From: Actinomycetota bacterium
Lineage (GTDB): Bacteria > Actinomycetota > Actinomycetes > S36-B12 > UBA5976
Length of the DNA: 5,730 nt
NCBI GenBank assembly: GCA_947447095.1
Contig: CANFIL010000084.1
Span: 1 to 5,730 of the forward strand
Direction of reading: 5' to 3'
Part shown: one piece after another, positions 1-4,956 of the stretch
Layout: each line of letters opens with the position of its first letter
Position numbering within the stretch: the stretch's first letter is position 1
The notes under the pieces: generated by a model
Database searches by the model: none
What the model was told of the DNA's origin: nothing
Seen by the model: only the letters and a program-made list of their open reading frames with translations
Made by a program: the position numbers and the translations under genes

Positions 1-801
1 ATGACCACTGGTACTGCTTTGATCATGTGGCTAGGTGAATTGATCACCGACCGTGGCGTTGGCAACGGTATGTCGATTTTGATTTTCACATCCATCATTT
101 CAACGTTCCCAGGTCAGCTTGCTTCGATCTGGAAGATTGATGGATCACTCAAGTTCTTCCTAACGTTTGCAGTCGGCATTGTTACTATCGCCGGTGTTGT
201 ATTCGTAGAACAGGCACAGCGACGTATTCCGGTTCAGTACGCAAAGCGCATGGTTGGCCGCAAGGAATTTGGTGGCACCACAAGCTACATGCCGATCAAG
301 GTGAACCAAGCTGGTGTTATCCCAGTTATCTTCGCTTCATCATTGTTGTACTTGCCAAGCTTGATTGTTCAATTGACGAACTCACAAGCAGCTTGGGCAC
401 AATGGGTTTTGACCTACATGGCCCCGGGTCGTTCGGCTTACCTCGCTGCAAACTTCTTGATGATCATTTTCTTCACATACTTCTATGTGTCGATTACGTT
501 CAACCCTGAAGAAGTTGCTGATGACATGAAGCGTTACGGCGGCTTCATTCCTGGCATTCGTGCAGGCAAGCCAACTGCTGATTACTTGCGCTACGTTCTT
601 AACCGCATCACGTTGCCAGGTTCGCTTTACCTTGCGTTGATCGCAACAATTCCTTACATCGCATTCGATGCACTCGGCGTTGGCAAGCGTTTCGTTTTTG
701 GTGGAACCAGCCTGCTCATCATGGTCGGTGTTGGTTTGGATACCGTCAAGCAGATCGAAAGCCAGCTTCAGCAACGTAACTACGAAGGATTCCTGAAGTA
801 A
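1..801 (+). CDS. secY: Preprotein translocase subunit SecY, C-terminal part (5' end outside window)
   Basis: SecY is the membrane channel of the Sec export pathway and works with SecE, SecG and the SecA motor. The 266 residues seen here are the C-terminal 60% or so of a protein usually about 430-440 long. The ATG at base 1 is an internal methionine, because the first residues (MWLGELITDRGVGNGMS) match the middle of SecY, so the true start lies upstream. Hydrophobic segments are visible at about residues 24-40, 52-70, 104-125, 147-166, 205-222 and 235-247. The cytoplasmic loop at about 72-100 (RRIPVQYAKR, then GGTTSYMPIKVNQAG) and the next loop with PGIRAGK (Arg187, equivalent to the SecA-critical Arg357 of E. 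coli) are intact. The C-terminus QLQQRNYEGFLK is typical. The stop codon TAA shares its last base with the adk start. The identification is firm. Confidence 0.97.
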   Translation: MTTGTALIMWLGELITDRGVGNGMSILIFTSIISTFPGQLASIWKIDGSLKFFLTFAVGIVTIAGVVFVEQAQRRIPVQYAKRMVGRKEFGGTTSYMPIKVNQAGVIPVIFASSLLYLPSLIVQLTNSQAAWAQWVLTYMAPGRSAYLAANFLMIIFFTYFYVSITFNPEEVADDMKRYGGFIPGIRAGKPTADYLRYVLNRITLPGSLYLALIATIPYIAFDALGVGKRFVFGGTSLLIMVGVGLDTVKQIESQLQQRNYEGFLK

Positions 802-1358
802 TGCGCCTGCTCATCATGGGCCCGCCCGGAGCTGGCAAAGGTACTCAGGCCGCAGTTATCTGTGAACGTCTGAACATCCCACACATCTCAACTGGCGATC
901 TTTTCCGCGCTAACTTGGCCGAAGGCACCGCACTTGGCGAAGAGGCAAAGAAGTACATGGATGCTGGCGAGTATGTTCCAGACTCCGTAACTAATGGCAT
1001 GGTTCGCGCACGTCTTGCAGAGAATGACACCGCAAATGGATTCTTGCTCGATGGATACCCGCGCACAATCCAACAGGTTGCAGAACTCGATGGAATGCTG
1101 TCGAGCAAAGGTCTGGACAAGGTCATTGAACTGACTGCAGACACCGATGAAGTTGTTCGTCGCCTGCTGAATCGTGCGCAGGAACAAGGTCGCGCCGATG
1201 ACACCGAAGACGTCATTCGTCGTCGCCTCGAGGTGTACACCGAGCAGACAGCTCCACTTACCGAGCTTTACAGCAGCCGCGGAATTCTCGTTGGTGTCGA
1301 CGGACTTGGCGATGTTGCCGAAGTCACCGATCGCATCTTCACTGCACTTAACGCTTAA
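801..1358 (+). CDS. adk: Adenylate kinase (short-LID type)
   Basis: This cytoplasmic enzyme catalyses ATP + AMP = 2 ADP. The 185 residues show the P-loop GPPGAGKGT at 7-15, the AMP-binding STGDLFR at 30-36, the GFLLDGYPRT segment at 80-89 (Arg88 conserved) and the RxDD...RRRLEVY arginine block at 131-146. The LID is short and has no Cys4 zinc site, as in the 181-residue mycobacterial enzyme and unlike the long-LID form of about 215 residues. The start ATG overlaps the secY stop as TAATG, and GAAGGA at 784-789 lies 11 bases upstream. The ATG is therefore well supported, and translational coupling to secY is likely. Placement between secY and map is the standard order. Confidence 0.98.
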   Translation: MRLLIMGPPGAGKGTQAAVICERLNIPHISTGDLFRANLAEGTALGEEAKKYMDAGEYVPDSVTNGMVRARLAENDTANGFLLDGYPRTIQQVAELDGMLSSKGLDKVIELTADTDEVVRRLLNRAQEQGRADDTEDVIRRRLEVYTEQTAPLTELYSSRGILVGVDGLGDVAEVTDRIFTALNA

Positions 1359-1367
1359 GTAGCCGAC

Positions 1368-2195
1368 GTGTTCGGACGCAAAGACAAAATCGAAATCAAA
1401 ACACCTGCGCAAATTGACTTGATGCGCAAGGCCGGCATTGTTGTCGGCACTGTGCTCGAGCGCATGAAAGTTGAAGCCGGCATCGGTGTTTCAACAAACG
1501 ATCTTGATCGCATCGCGCGAGAAGAATTAACCCGCTTTGGCGCTGACTCATCGTTCCTTGGTTACTACGGATATCCATCAGTGATTTGTGCATCGACAAA
1601 TGATGAAGTTGTGCACGGCATTCCGAATGATCGCAAACTTGTTGATGGTGATTTGTTGTCGATCGACTTCGGCGCAATCGTTGATGGTTGGCATGGAGAC
1701 GCTGCAATCACAATTGAAATTGGTACTCCGATTGCTGCACAAACGCAACTATCGAATGTCACGCGCGAATCAATGTGGGCAGGTCTTGCACAAGCAGTTG
1801 TTGGAAATCGTTTGACTGACATTAGCCACGCAGTTGAAAAAACAATTCGCATGGCTGGTGAATACGGAATTCTCGAAGAATATGTTGGACACGGTATCGG
1901 CACAAAGATGCACATGGATCCAGCTGTTCCAAACTTTGGTTCACCAGGACGTGGAGTTGAACTTCAAGCCGGCATGGCCCTTGCTATCGAACCGATGGTC
2001 ACACTAGGCGAGCGTCATGTGCACACACTTGCCGATAACTGGACTGTTGTCACCGATGACGGCTCACGTGCGAGCCACTGGGAAAACACAGTGGCCATCA
2101 CCGAAGAAGGTCCGTGGGTTCTGACTGCACTTGATGGGGGAGCCGAGTACTTCGCTACTCATGGCATCCCAAGCCCTGCCGCCGCAAAGGGCTAA
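1368..2195 (+). CDS. map: Methionine aminopeptidase, type I
   Basis: This enzyme removes the initiator methionine from nascent proteins using a dinuclear metal centre. All five expected metal ligands are present in the 275 residues: Asp100 (SIDFGA), Asp111 (WHGDAA), His175 (GHGIG), Glu208 (AIEPM) and Glu239 (ENTVAI). Substrate-pocket histidines His83 (VHGIP) and His182 (MHMDP) are also in place. There is no type II insert and no N-terminal SH3-binding zinc extension. The GTG start gives the family-typical N-terminus (MFGRKDKIEIKT) and lies 9 bases after the adk stop. I see no good Shine-Dalgarno sequence, so coupling to adk translation is likely. The next in-frame ATG (residue 19) would cut into the conserved first helix. 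This is the last gene of the left block, and no terminator hairpin follows it. Confidence 0.97.
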   Translation: MFGRKDKIEIKTPAQIDLMRKAGIVVGTVLERMKVEAGIGVSTNDLDRIAREELTRFGADSSFLGYYGYPSVICASTNDEVVHGIPNDRKLVDGDLLSIDFGAIVDGWHGDAAITIEIGTPIAAQTQLSNVTRESMWAGLAQAVVGNRLTDISHAVEKTIRMAGEYGILEEYVGHGIGTKMHMDPAVPNFGSPGRGVELQAGMALAIEPMVTLGERHVHTLADNWTVVTDDGSRASHWENTVAITEEGPWVLTALDGGAEYFATHGIPSPAAAKG

Positions 2196-2207
2196 ACGTT
2201 AAATCGA

Positions 2208-2216
2208 ATGAACTAT
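2208..2216. repeat. 9-bp direct repeat, left copy (ATGAACTAT)
   Basis: ATGAACTAT here is repeated exactly, in the same orientation, at 2720-2728. This copy begins 12 bases after the map stop and covers the first bases past the toxin stop codon (CTA on the plus strand at 2213-2215). The two copies are 512 bp apart and bracket the coding part of the toxin-antitoxin module. The match is seen directly; its meaning as an insertion footprint is inference. Confidence 0.6.
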
Positions 2217-2476
2217 TTATTTTGCCGATAAACAACACTGCGATGCGCCACACGAACGACGACAATTATTAATTTCTCATCTTCGACTTCGTAAAGAATT
2301 CGATAATCGCCAACTCGAATTCGAAATTCTGATCTATTTGCGAGTTTTACCGCCGCAGGTGGAAACGGGTTTTGGCATAGAAGCTCAATTGCTGCGTACA
2401 GTCGAGGACGAACTGATTTATCCAAGTTGTTTATTTCTTTGTGTGCTGCCGGAGTGAACTCGACCTCGAATGTCAC
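2213..2476 (-). CDS. RelE/ParE-superfamily toxin of a type II toxin-antitoxin module
   Basis: This is likely an mRNA interferase that cuts mRNA in the ribosomal A site. The 87-residue product starts MTFEVEFTPAAHKEI. It has the RelE-fold pattern: an N-terminal strand, two charged helices to about residue 36, and then strands containing FRIRVGDYRILYEV (51-64) and IIVVVRVAHRSVVY (70-83). Arg59 (GDYR) aligns with catalytic Arg61 of E. coli RelE. Arg79 and Tyr83 are plausible counterparts of Arg81 and Tyr87. The chosen start is the GTG at 2476-2474, which overlaps the antitoxin stop as GTGA and gives the usual N-terminus. An in-frame GTG at 2488 would add only four residues. By my count, bases 2221-2460 are about 43% GC, below the neighbouring ribosomal genes. 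ParE (gyrase poison) is the alternative within the superfamily, but the conserved Arg/His/Tyr set favours RelE-like RNase activity. Confidence 0.88.
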   Translation of the reverse strand: MTFEVEFTPAAHKEINNLDKSVRPRLYAAIELLCQNPFPPAAVKLANRSEFRIRVGDYRILYEVEDEKLIIVVVRVAHRSVVYRQNK

Positions 2477-2721
2477 GCAAGACCCCACTCACGTTTTACG
2501 TCTTCCCACGGAATGTTGGGGGAGTTGTCTACACGTGCGTTCTCGATTGCTCGGATGTCCTGCGCGGTTTCGTAAATTTCCATGAGCTCGTCGAAAAAGG
2601 CCTCGCTTATGAGTACCCCCTGAACTTTGTGGTGGCTTTCAATGAATACGGCTTCGACTGCCGAAGTTTCCAGCGCCTTGCTTAAATTGGCGCGAAATTG
2701 AGTAACTGAGTAACTAGCCAT
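2473..2721 (-). CDS. Phd/YefM-family antitoxin
   Basis: This 82-residue protein is the first gene of the module and should neutralise the toxin and repress the shared promoter. Residues 1-50 (MASYSVTQFRANLSKALE, then VFIESHHKVQGVLIS) form the Phd/YefM DNA-binding domain, with the typical start of a strand followed by the helix FRANLSKALE. Residues 51-82 form the charged tail that wraps the toxin and end in IPWEDVKREWGL, a common closing motif in these antitoxins. The ATG at 2721-2719 is the natural start. No clear Shine-Dalgarno sequence precedes it, so translation may begin on a leaderless or very short leader, as is common in actinobacteria. The gene lies antisense to the flanking translation genes. 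Confidence 0.9.
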   Translation of the reverse strand: MASYSVTQFRANLSKALETSAVEAVFIESHHKVQGVLISEAFFDELMEIYETAQDIRAIENARVDNSPNIPWEDVKREWGLA

Positions 2722-2728
2722 GAACTAT
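2720..2728. repeat. 9-bp direct repeat, right copy (ATGAACTAT)
   Basis: This is an exact copy of the sequence at 2208-2216 in the same orientation. It includes two bases of the antitoxin start codon and the seven bases just upstream. The operator palindromes lie outside this copy, so the segment bounded by the repeats holds the two genes but not their control region. Confidence 0.6.
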
Positions 2729-2756
2729 ATGTACATTATTTATTCTGAAATGTACA
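2729..2756 (-). promoter_or_regulatory. Putative autoregulatory operator of the toxin-antitoxin module (two TGTACA palindromes)
   Basis: ATGTACAT at 2729-2736 and TGTACA at 2751-2756 are two perfect palindromes whose centres are 21 bp apart, two helical turns. They lie 8 to 35 bases upstream of the antitoxin ATG, where the promoter must be. The operator of E. coli yefM-yoeB uses the same TGTACA core in a long and a short palindrome, with closer spacing. That makes binding by this YefM-like antitoxin, alone or with its toxin, the best reading. The distal palindrome may double as a -35 element. AATAAT (2740-2735) and TACATA (2733-2728), both on the minus strand, are possible -10 boxes, but neither is strong. 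Confidence 0.7.
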
Positions 2757-2819
2757 GAAGTTCCTTGAATTAATCACGGCTTGTCGCTGCGGGTTTGCTT
2801 CAAATGGTCGTAATCTATG

Positions 2820-2880
2820 GGACCGATCTAGGCCGATTTCATGTTTTGGGGTGTTTTGGCATAACATCGTGAGTCGGTCC
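2820..2880 (+). promoter_or_regulatory. Candidate infA promoter, flanked by a 7-bp inverted repeat
   Basis: The infA block needs its own promoter, since the gene upstream runs the other way. The best candidate is CATAAC at 2860-2865, preceded by TG one base before it (2857-2858, an extended -10). The -35 is weak (TTTCAT at 2837-2842, spacer 17). Transcription would start near 2872, giving a leader of about 50 bases. GGACCGA at 2820-2826 and TCGGTCC at 2874-2880 are perfect inverted copies lying either side of the promoter. CCGAT occurs twice 10 bp apart at 2823-2827 and 2833-2837. The promoter assignment is a judgement by eye. Confidence 0.4.
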
Positions 2881-2897
2881 AGAAAAAGTCTGGGCCG
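2875..2897 (+). promoter_or_regulatory. Strong hairpin in the infA 5' leader
   Basis: CGGTCCAGA (2875-2883) pairs with TCTGGGCCG (2889-2897) around the loop AAAAG. This gives a 9-bp stem with one G-U pair. It ends six bases before the likely infA Shine-Dalgarno GGGAG (2904-2908). No U-run follows on either strand, so it is not an ordinary intrinsic terminator. It may protect the mRNA 5' end or serve control of translation. The 5' arm shares six bases (CGGTCC, 2875-2880) with the outer inverted repeat, so the two pairings exclude each other. Confidence 0.55.
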
Positions 2898-2921
2898 TGT
2901 CTAGGGAGTGTTAGTTACTTT

Positions 2922-3140
2922 ATGGCAAAAGACGGCGCCATCGAACTCGAAGGCACCATCCTCGAGTCTCTACCGAACGCTATGTTCCGTGTAGAGCTAG
3001 AGAACGGTCACAAAGTTCTTGCACATATCTCAGGCAAGATGCGTATGCACTACATCCGTATTCTTCCTGACGACAAGGTGATTGTGGAGTTATCTCCATA
3101 TGACCTGACTCGTGGACGCATCGTTTATCGCTACAAGTAA
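2922..3140 (+). CDS. infA: Translation initiation factor IF-1
   Basis: IF-1 binds the A site of the 30S subunit and helps IF-2 and IF-3 place the initiator tRNA. The 72 residues form a single S1-like OB-fold with the family landmarks [23 protein letters not shown] (19-41), HYIRIL (43-48) and [15 protein letters not shown] (58-72). The length is normal and close to the 73-residue mycobacterial protein. The start ATG gives the usual [16 protein letters not shown] at 2904-2908 is the likely Shine-Dalgarno, though 13 bases of spacing is long. The gene heads the infA-rpmJ-rpsM block and is separated by 200 bases from the divergently transcribed antitoxin. Confidence 0.98.
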   Translation: MAKDGAIELEGTILESLPNAMFRVELENGHKVLAHISGKMRMHYIRILPDDKVIVELSPYDLTRGRIVYRYK

Positions 3141-3156
3141 TCAAGGACGAGAAAAA

Positions 3157-3270
3157 GTGAAGGTTAACCCCTCAGTTAAGCCAATGTGCGACAAGTGCAA
3201 AGTCATTCGTCGTCACGGTGTCGTCATGGTCATTTGTGAAAACCCACGCCACAAACAGCGCCAAGGCTAG
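3157..3270 (+). CDS. rpmJ: 50S ribosomal protein L36 (bL36), zinc-binding form
   Basis: This 37-residue protein is a late-assembling component of the large subunit. It starts at GTG and reads [19 protein letters not shown], then continues to NPRHKQRQG. Cys11, Cys14, Cys27 and His32 form the CCCH zinc ribbon, so this is the C+ type of L36 and not the zinc-free paralogue. AAGGA at 3143-3147 lies 9 bases upstream and fixes the start. Only 16 bases separate it from infA, so the two are co-transcribed. The infA-rpmJ-rpsM order is standard. Confidence 0.97.
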   Translation: MKVNPSVKPMCDKCKVIRRHGVVMVICENPRHKQRQG

Positions 3271-3427
3271 ATAGACACTTCCCAAAACAACTACCCGATC
3301 CCGATTCTTGCGCGTGCGTGAGAGCGGAACGATACCTCTAGGCGTTCAAAGGCTAGAGACCTTGTCAGGCGGCAAGGACCGGTGGATGTTCCAGACCTTT
3401 GACTAAACAAGAAATGAGATACGCCTG
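3271..3427 (+). promoter_or_regulatory. rpsM leader: candidate promoter and structured RNA with possible pseudoknot
   Basis: This 157-base gap has no plausible gene. A weak promoter may lie at TTGCGC (3308-3313) and GATACC (3331-3336), with a 17-bp spacer. The RNA can form hairpin P1 (CTCTAG 3336-3341 with CTAGAG 3353-3358) and hairpin P2 (CCTTGTC 3360-3366 with GGCAAGG 3371-3377, one G-U pair, loop AGGC). CAAAGG at 3347-3352, in the loop of P1, is exactly complementary to CCTTTG at 3396-3401, which would make an H-type pseudoknot. GGAAC (3326-3330) and GTTCC (3388-3392) could close the outside. In E. coli, S4 represses this operon by binding a pseudoknot in the rpsM leader, so the location is suggestive. 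If transcription starts near 3343, P1 would be lost. All pairings are by eye. Confidence 0.4.
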
Positions 3428-3805
3428 ATGGCACGCCTTGTTGGTGTTGACCTCCCACGCGAAAAGCGTCTAGAGATCGCACTTACTTACATTTACGGCA
3501 TTGGCCGTACCCGCGCGGATGAAATCCTCGCAGCTACTGGAATCAGCCCAGACTTGCGCGTCAAGGACCTGACTGACGAACAGCTCGTACCACTTCGCGA
3601 TTACATCGAAGCCAACTTCAAGATTGAAGGTGACCTTCGTCGTGAGGTCCAGGCTGACATTCGTCGCAAGGTCGAGATCGGTTCGTACCAGGGTCTTCGT
3701 CATCGTCGTGGCCTACCTGTCCGTGGACAGCGCACCCACACCAACGCTCGTACCCGTAAAGGTCCTAAGAAGACCGTGGCTGGAAAGAAGAAGGCGACTA
3801 AGTAG
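3428..3805 (+). CDS. rpsM: 30S ribosomal protein S13 (uS13)
   Basis: S13 sits in the head of the small subunit, makes the intersubunit bridges to the 50S and contacts the P-site tRNA through its tail. The 125 residues begin [14 protein letters not shown] and carry the helix-hairpin-helix segment [13 protein letters not shown] (21-33). The conserved block [20 protein letters not shown] (85-104) follows, then [10 protein letters not shown] and a lysine-rich C-terminal tail typical of actinobacteria. The ATG start matches the family N-terminus. The Shine-Dalgarno is weak (GAG at 3416-3418), which fits control through the leader. The gene is 157 bases after rpmJ and 36 bases before rpsK. Confidence 0.98.
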   Translation: MARLVGVDLPREKRLEIALTYIYGIGRTRADEILAATGISPDLRVKDLTDEQLVPLRDYIEANFKIEGDLRREVQADIRRKVEIGSYQGLRHRRGLPVRGQRTHTNARTRKGPKKTVAGKKKATK

Positions 3806-3841
3806 TCGTCTGATTCCCCGTAGAGATTTAGGAAAATTTAA

Positions 3842-4249
3842 ATGCCTCCAAAGAAAGCTGGCGCGGCCGGAGCTAAGAAGATCCGTCGCAAGGAGAAGAA
3901 GAACGTTGCAGTGGGCCAGGCCTACATCAAGAGCACGTTCAACAACACAATCGTTTCCATTACTGACCCAACTGGCGCTGTGATCTCATGGTCATCCGCT
4001 GGACAGGTTGGTTTCAAGGGCAGCCGTAAGAGCACCCCATTCGCCGCACAGATGGCTGCTGAAGCAGCTGCAAAGCGCGCAATGGAGCACGGCATGCGCA
4101 AGGTAGACGTATTCGTCAAGGGCCCAGGCTCAGGTCGCGAAACCGCGATCCGTTCACTGCAAGCTACTGGTCTTGAGGTCGGCACGATCCAAGACATGAC
4201 CCCTGTCCCTCATAACGGTTGCCGCCCACCAAAGCGCCGCCGCGTCTGA
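3842..4249 (+). CDS. rpsK: 30S ribosomal protein S11 (uS11)
   Basis: S11 lies on the small-subunit platform near the mRNA exit and the 3' end of 16S rRNA. The 135 residues have a basic N-terminal tail ([20 protein letters not shown]) and then the core [19 protein letters not shown] (28-45). [20 protein letters not shown] (58-77), [13 protein letters not shown] (94-106) and the nearly universal ending [18 protein letters not shown] (118-135) follow. AGGA at 3830-3833 with 8 bases of spacing supports the ATG. It lies 36 bases after rpsM and 26 before rpsD in one transcription unit. Confidence 0.98.
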   Translation: MPPKKAGAAGAKKIRRKEKKNVAVGQAYIKSTFNNTIVSITDPTGAVISWSSAGQVGFKGSRKSTPFAAQMAAEAAAKRAMEHGMRKVDVFVKGPGSGRETAIRSLQATGLEVGTIQDMTPVPHNGCRPPKRRRV

Positions 4250-4275
4250 CGAATAAGTTTTAGGAGAATTAGAAA

Positions 4276-4902
4276 ATGGCTCGTTATACCGGCCCCGACT
4301 GCAAGCGTTGCCGTCGCGAAAAGACCAAGCTCTTCCTCAAGGGTTCAAAGTGTGATTCACCGAAGTGCCCAATGGAAAGCCGTCCTTACCCTCCAGGCCA
4401 GCACGGTCGTGGACGCTCAAAGGATTCAGAGTACTTATTGCAGATGCGTGAAAAGCAGAAGACTGCACGTATCTACGGTGTTCTCGAGAAGCAGTTCCGT
4501 GGTTACTACGAAGAAGCTAGCCGTAAGCACGGCAAGACTGGTGAAAACCTACTTCGCATCCTCGAATCACGTCTCGACAACGTTGTCTTCCGCGCTGGCT
4601 TTGCAAAGAGCCGCGACATGGCACGCCAGATTGTTCGTCACGGACACATCTTGGTTAACGGCCAGAAGGTAGACATCCCGTCATTCCGCGTCAGCCCTAA
4701 CGATGTAGTTGAAGTAACCAAGAAGTCACTTGAACTCACACCATTCCAGGTTGCATACGCTGAAATCGGCGAACGTACCGTCCCAGGTTGGTTGGAAGTT
4801 ATTCCAGCTGGCATGCGCATCTTGGTTCACTCACTTCCTGCCCGCGAAGCAATTGATACGCAGGTCCAGGAACAGCTGATCGTCGAACTTTACTCGAAGT
4901 AA
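4276..4902 (+). CDS. rpsD: 30S ribosomal protein S4 (uS4), zinc-finger form
   Basis: S4 is a primary 16S rRNA-binding protein that nucleates 30S assembly and lines the mRNA entry tunnel. In several bacteria it represses its own operon. The 208 residues show Cys9, Cys12, Cys26 and Cys31, the same spacing as the zinc site of Thermus S4. [10 protein letters not shown] (38-47) and the S4 RNA-binding domain at about 98-160 ([28 protein letters not shown]) follow, and the usual end is [10 protein letters not shown]. The mycobacterial S4 I recall lacks these cysteines, so this lineage keeps the C+ form. AGGAG at 4262-4266, 9 bases before the ATG, fixes the start. Confidence 0.98.
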   Translation: MARYTGPDCKRCRREKTKLFLKGSKCDSPKCPMESRPYPPGQHGRGRSKDSEYLLQMREKQKTARIYGVLEKQFRGYYEEASRKHGKTGENLLRILESRLDNVVFRAGFAKSRDMARQIVRHGHILVNGQKVDIPSFRVSPNDVVEVTKKSLELTPFQVAYAEIGERTVPGWLEVIPAGMRILVHSLPAREAIDTQVQEQLIVELYSK

Positions 4903-4917
4903 CATCCCCAACTAACT

Positions 4918-4941
4918 GCGACTTCAAATAGAGGTTGTCGC
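4918..4941 (+). promoter_or_regulatory. Possible small hairpin before the rpoA ribosome binding site
   Basis: In the 54-base gap between rpsD and rpoA, ACTTC (4921-4925) can pair with GAGGT (4931-4935) around AAATA. GCG (4918-4920) can pair with CGC (4939-4941) across a 3-base bulge. Alternatively, GCGAC (4918-4922) pairs with GTCGC (4937-4941). It ends just before the rpoA Shine-Dalgarno AAGGA (4945-4949). It is too weak and lacks a U-run, so it is not a terminator. A role in tuning rpoA translation is only a guess. Confidence 0.25.
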
Positions 4942-4956
4942 CGGAAGGAAGACACT

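Noticed and set aside
1..3. ATG at the window edge as the true secY start
   Set aside because: The sequence that follows matches the middle of SecY, with the first transmembrane segments missing, so it is an internal methionine.
382..774. Minus-strand open frame of 130 codons inside secY
   Set aside because: It is a shadow of secY. The residue pattern has no family resemblance, and secY is unmistakable in the other strand.
2470..2685. Plus-strand open frame of 71 codons opposite the antitoxin
   Set aside because: It lies almost wholly antisense to the clearly recognisable Phd/YefM antitoxin, has no family features and no ribosome binding site.
2701..2919. TAGTTACT shared between the antitoxin start (minus strand) and the infA leader (plus strand, 2912-2919), with AGTAACT repeated 8 bp apart at 2701-2715
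   Set aside because: Eight-base matches in AT-rich sequence are expected by chance over this distance, and the antitoxin copies are explained by codons.
2196..2921. Search for insertion-sequence ends, a tRNA attachment site or CRISPR repeats around the toxin-antitoxin module
   Set aside because: No transposase, long terminal inverted repeats, tRNA gene or regularly spaced repeats were seen. Only the short 9-bp direct repeat stands out.
3291..3482. Minus-strand open frame of 63 codons across the rpsM leader
   Set aside because: The protein looks random, it runs into the rpsM coding region, and the leader is better explained as regulatory RNA.
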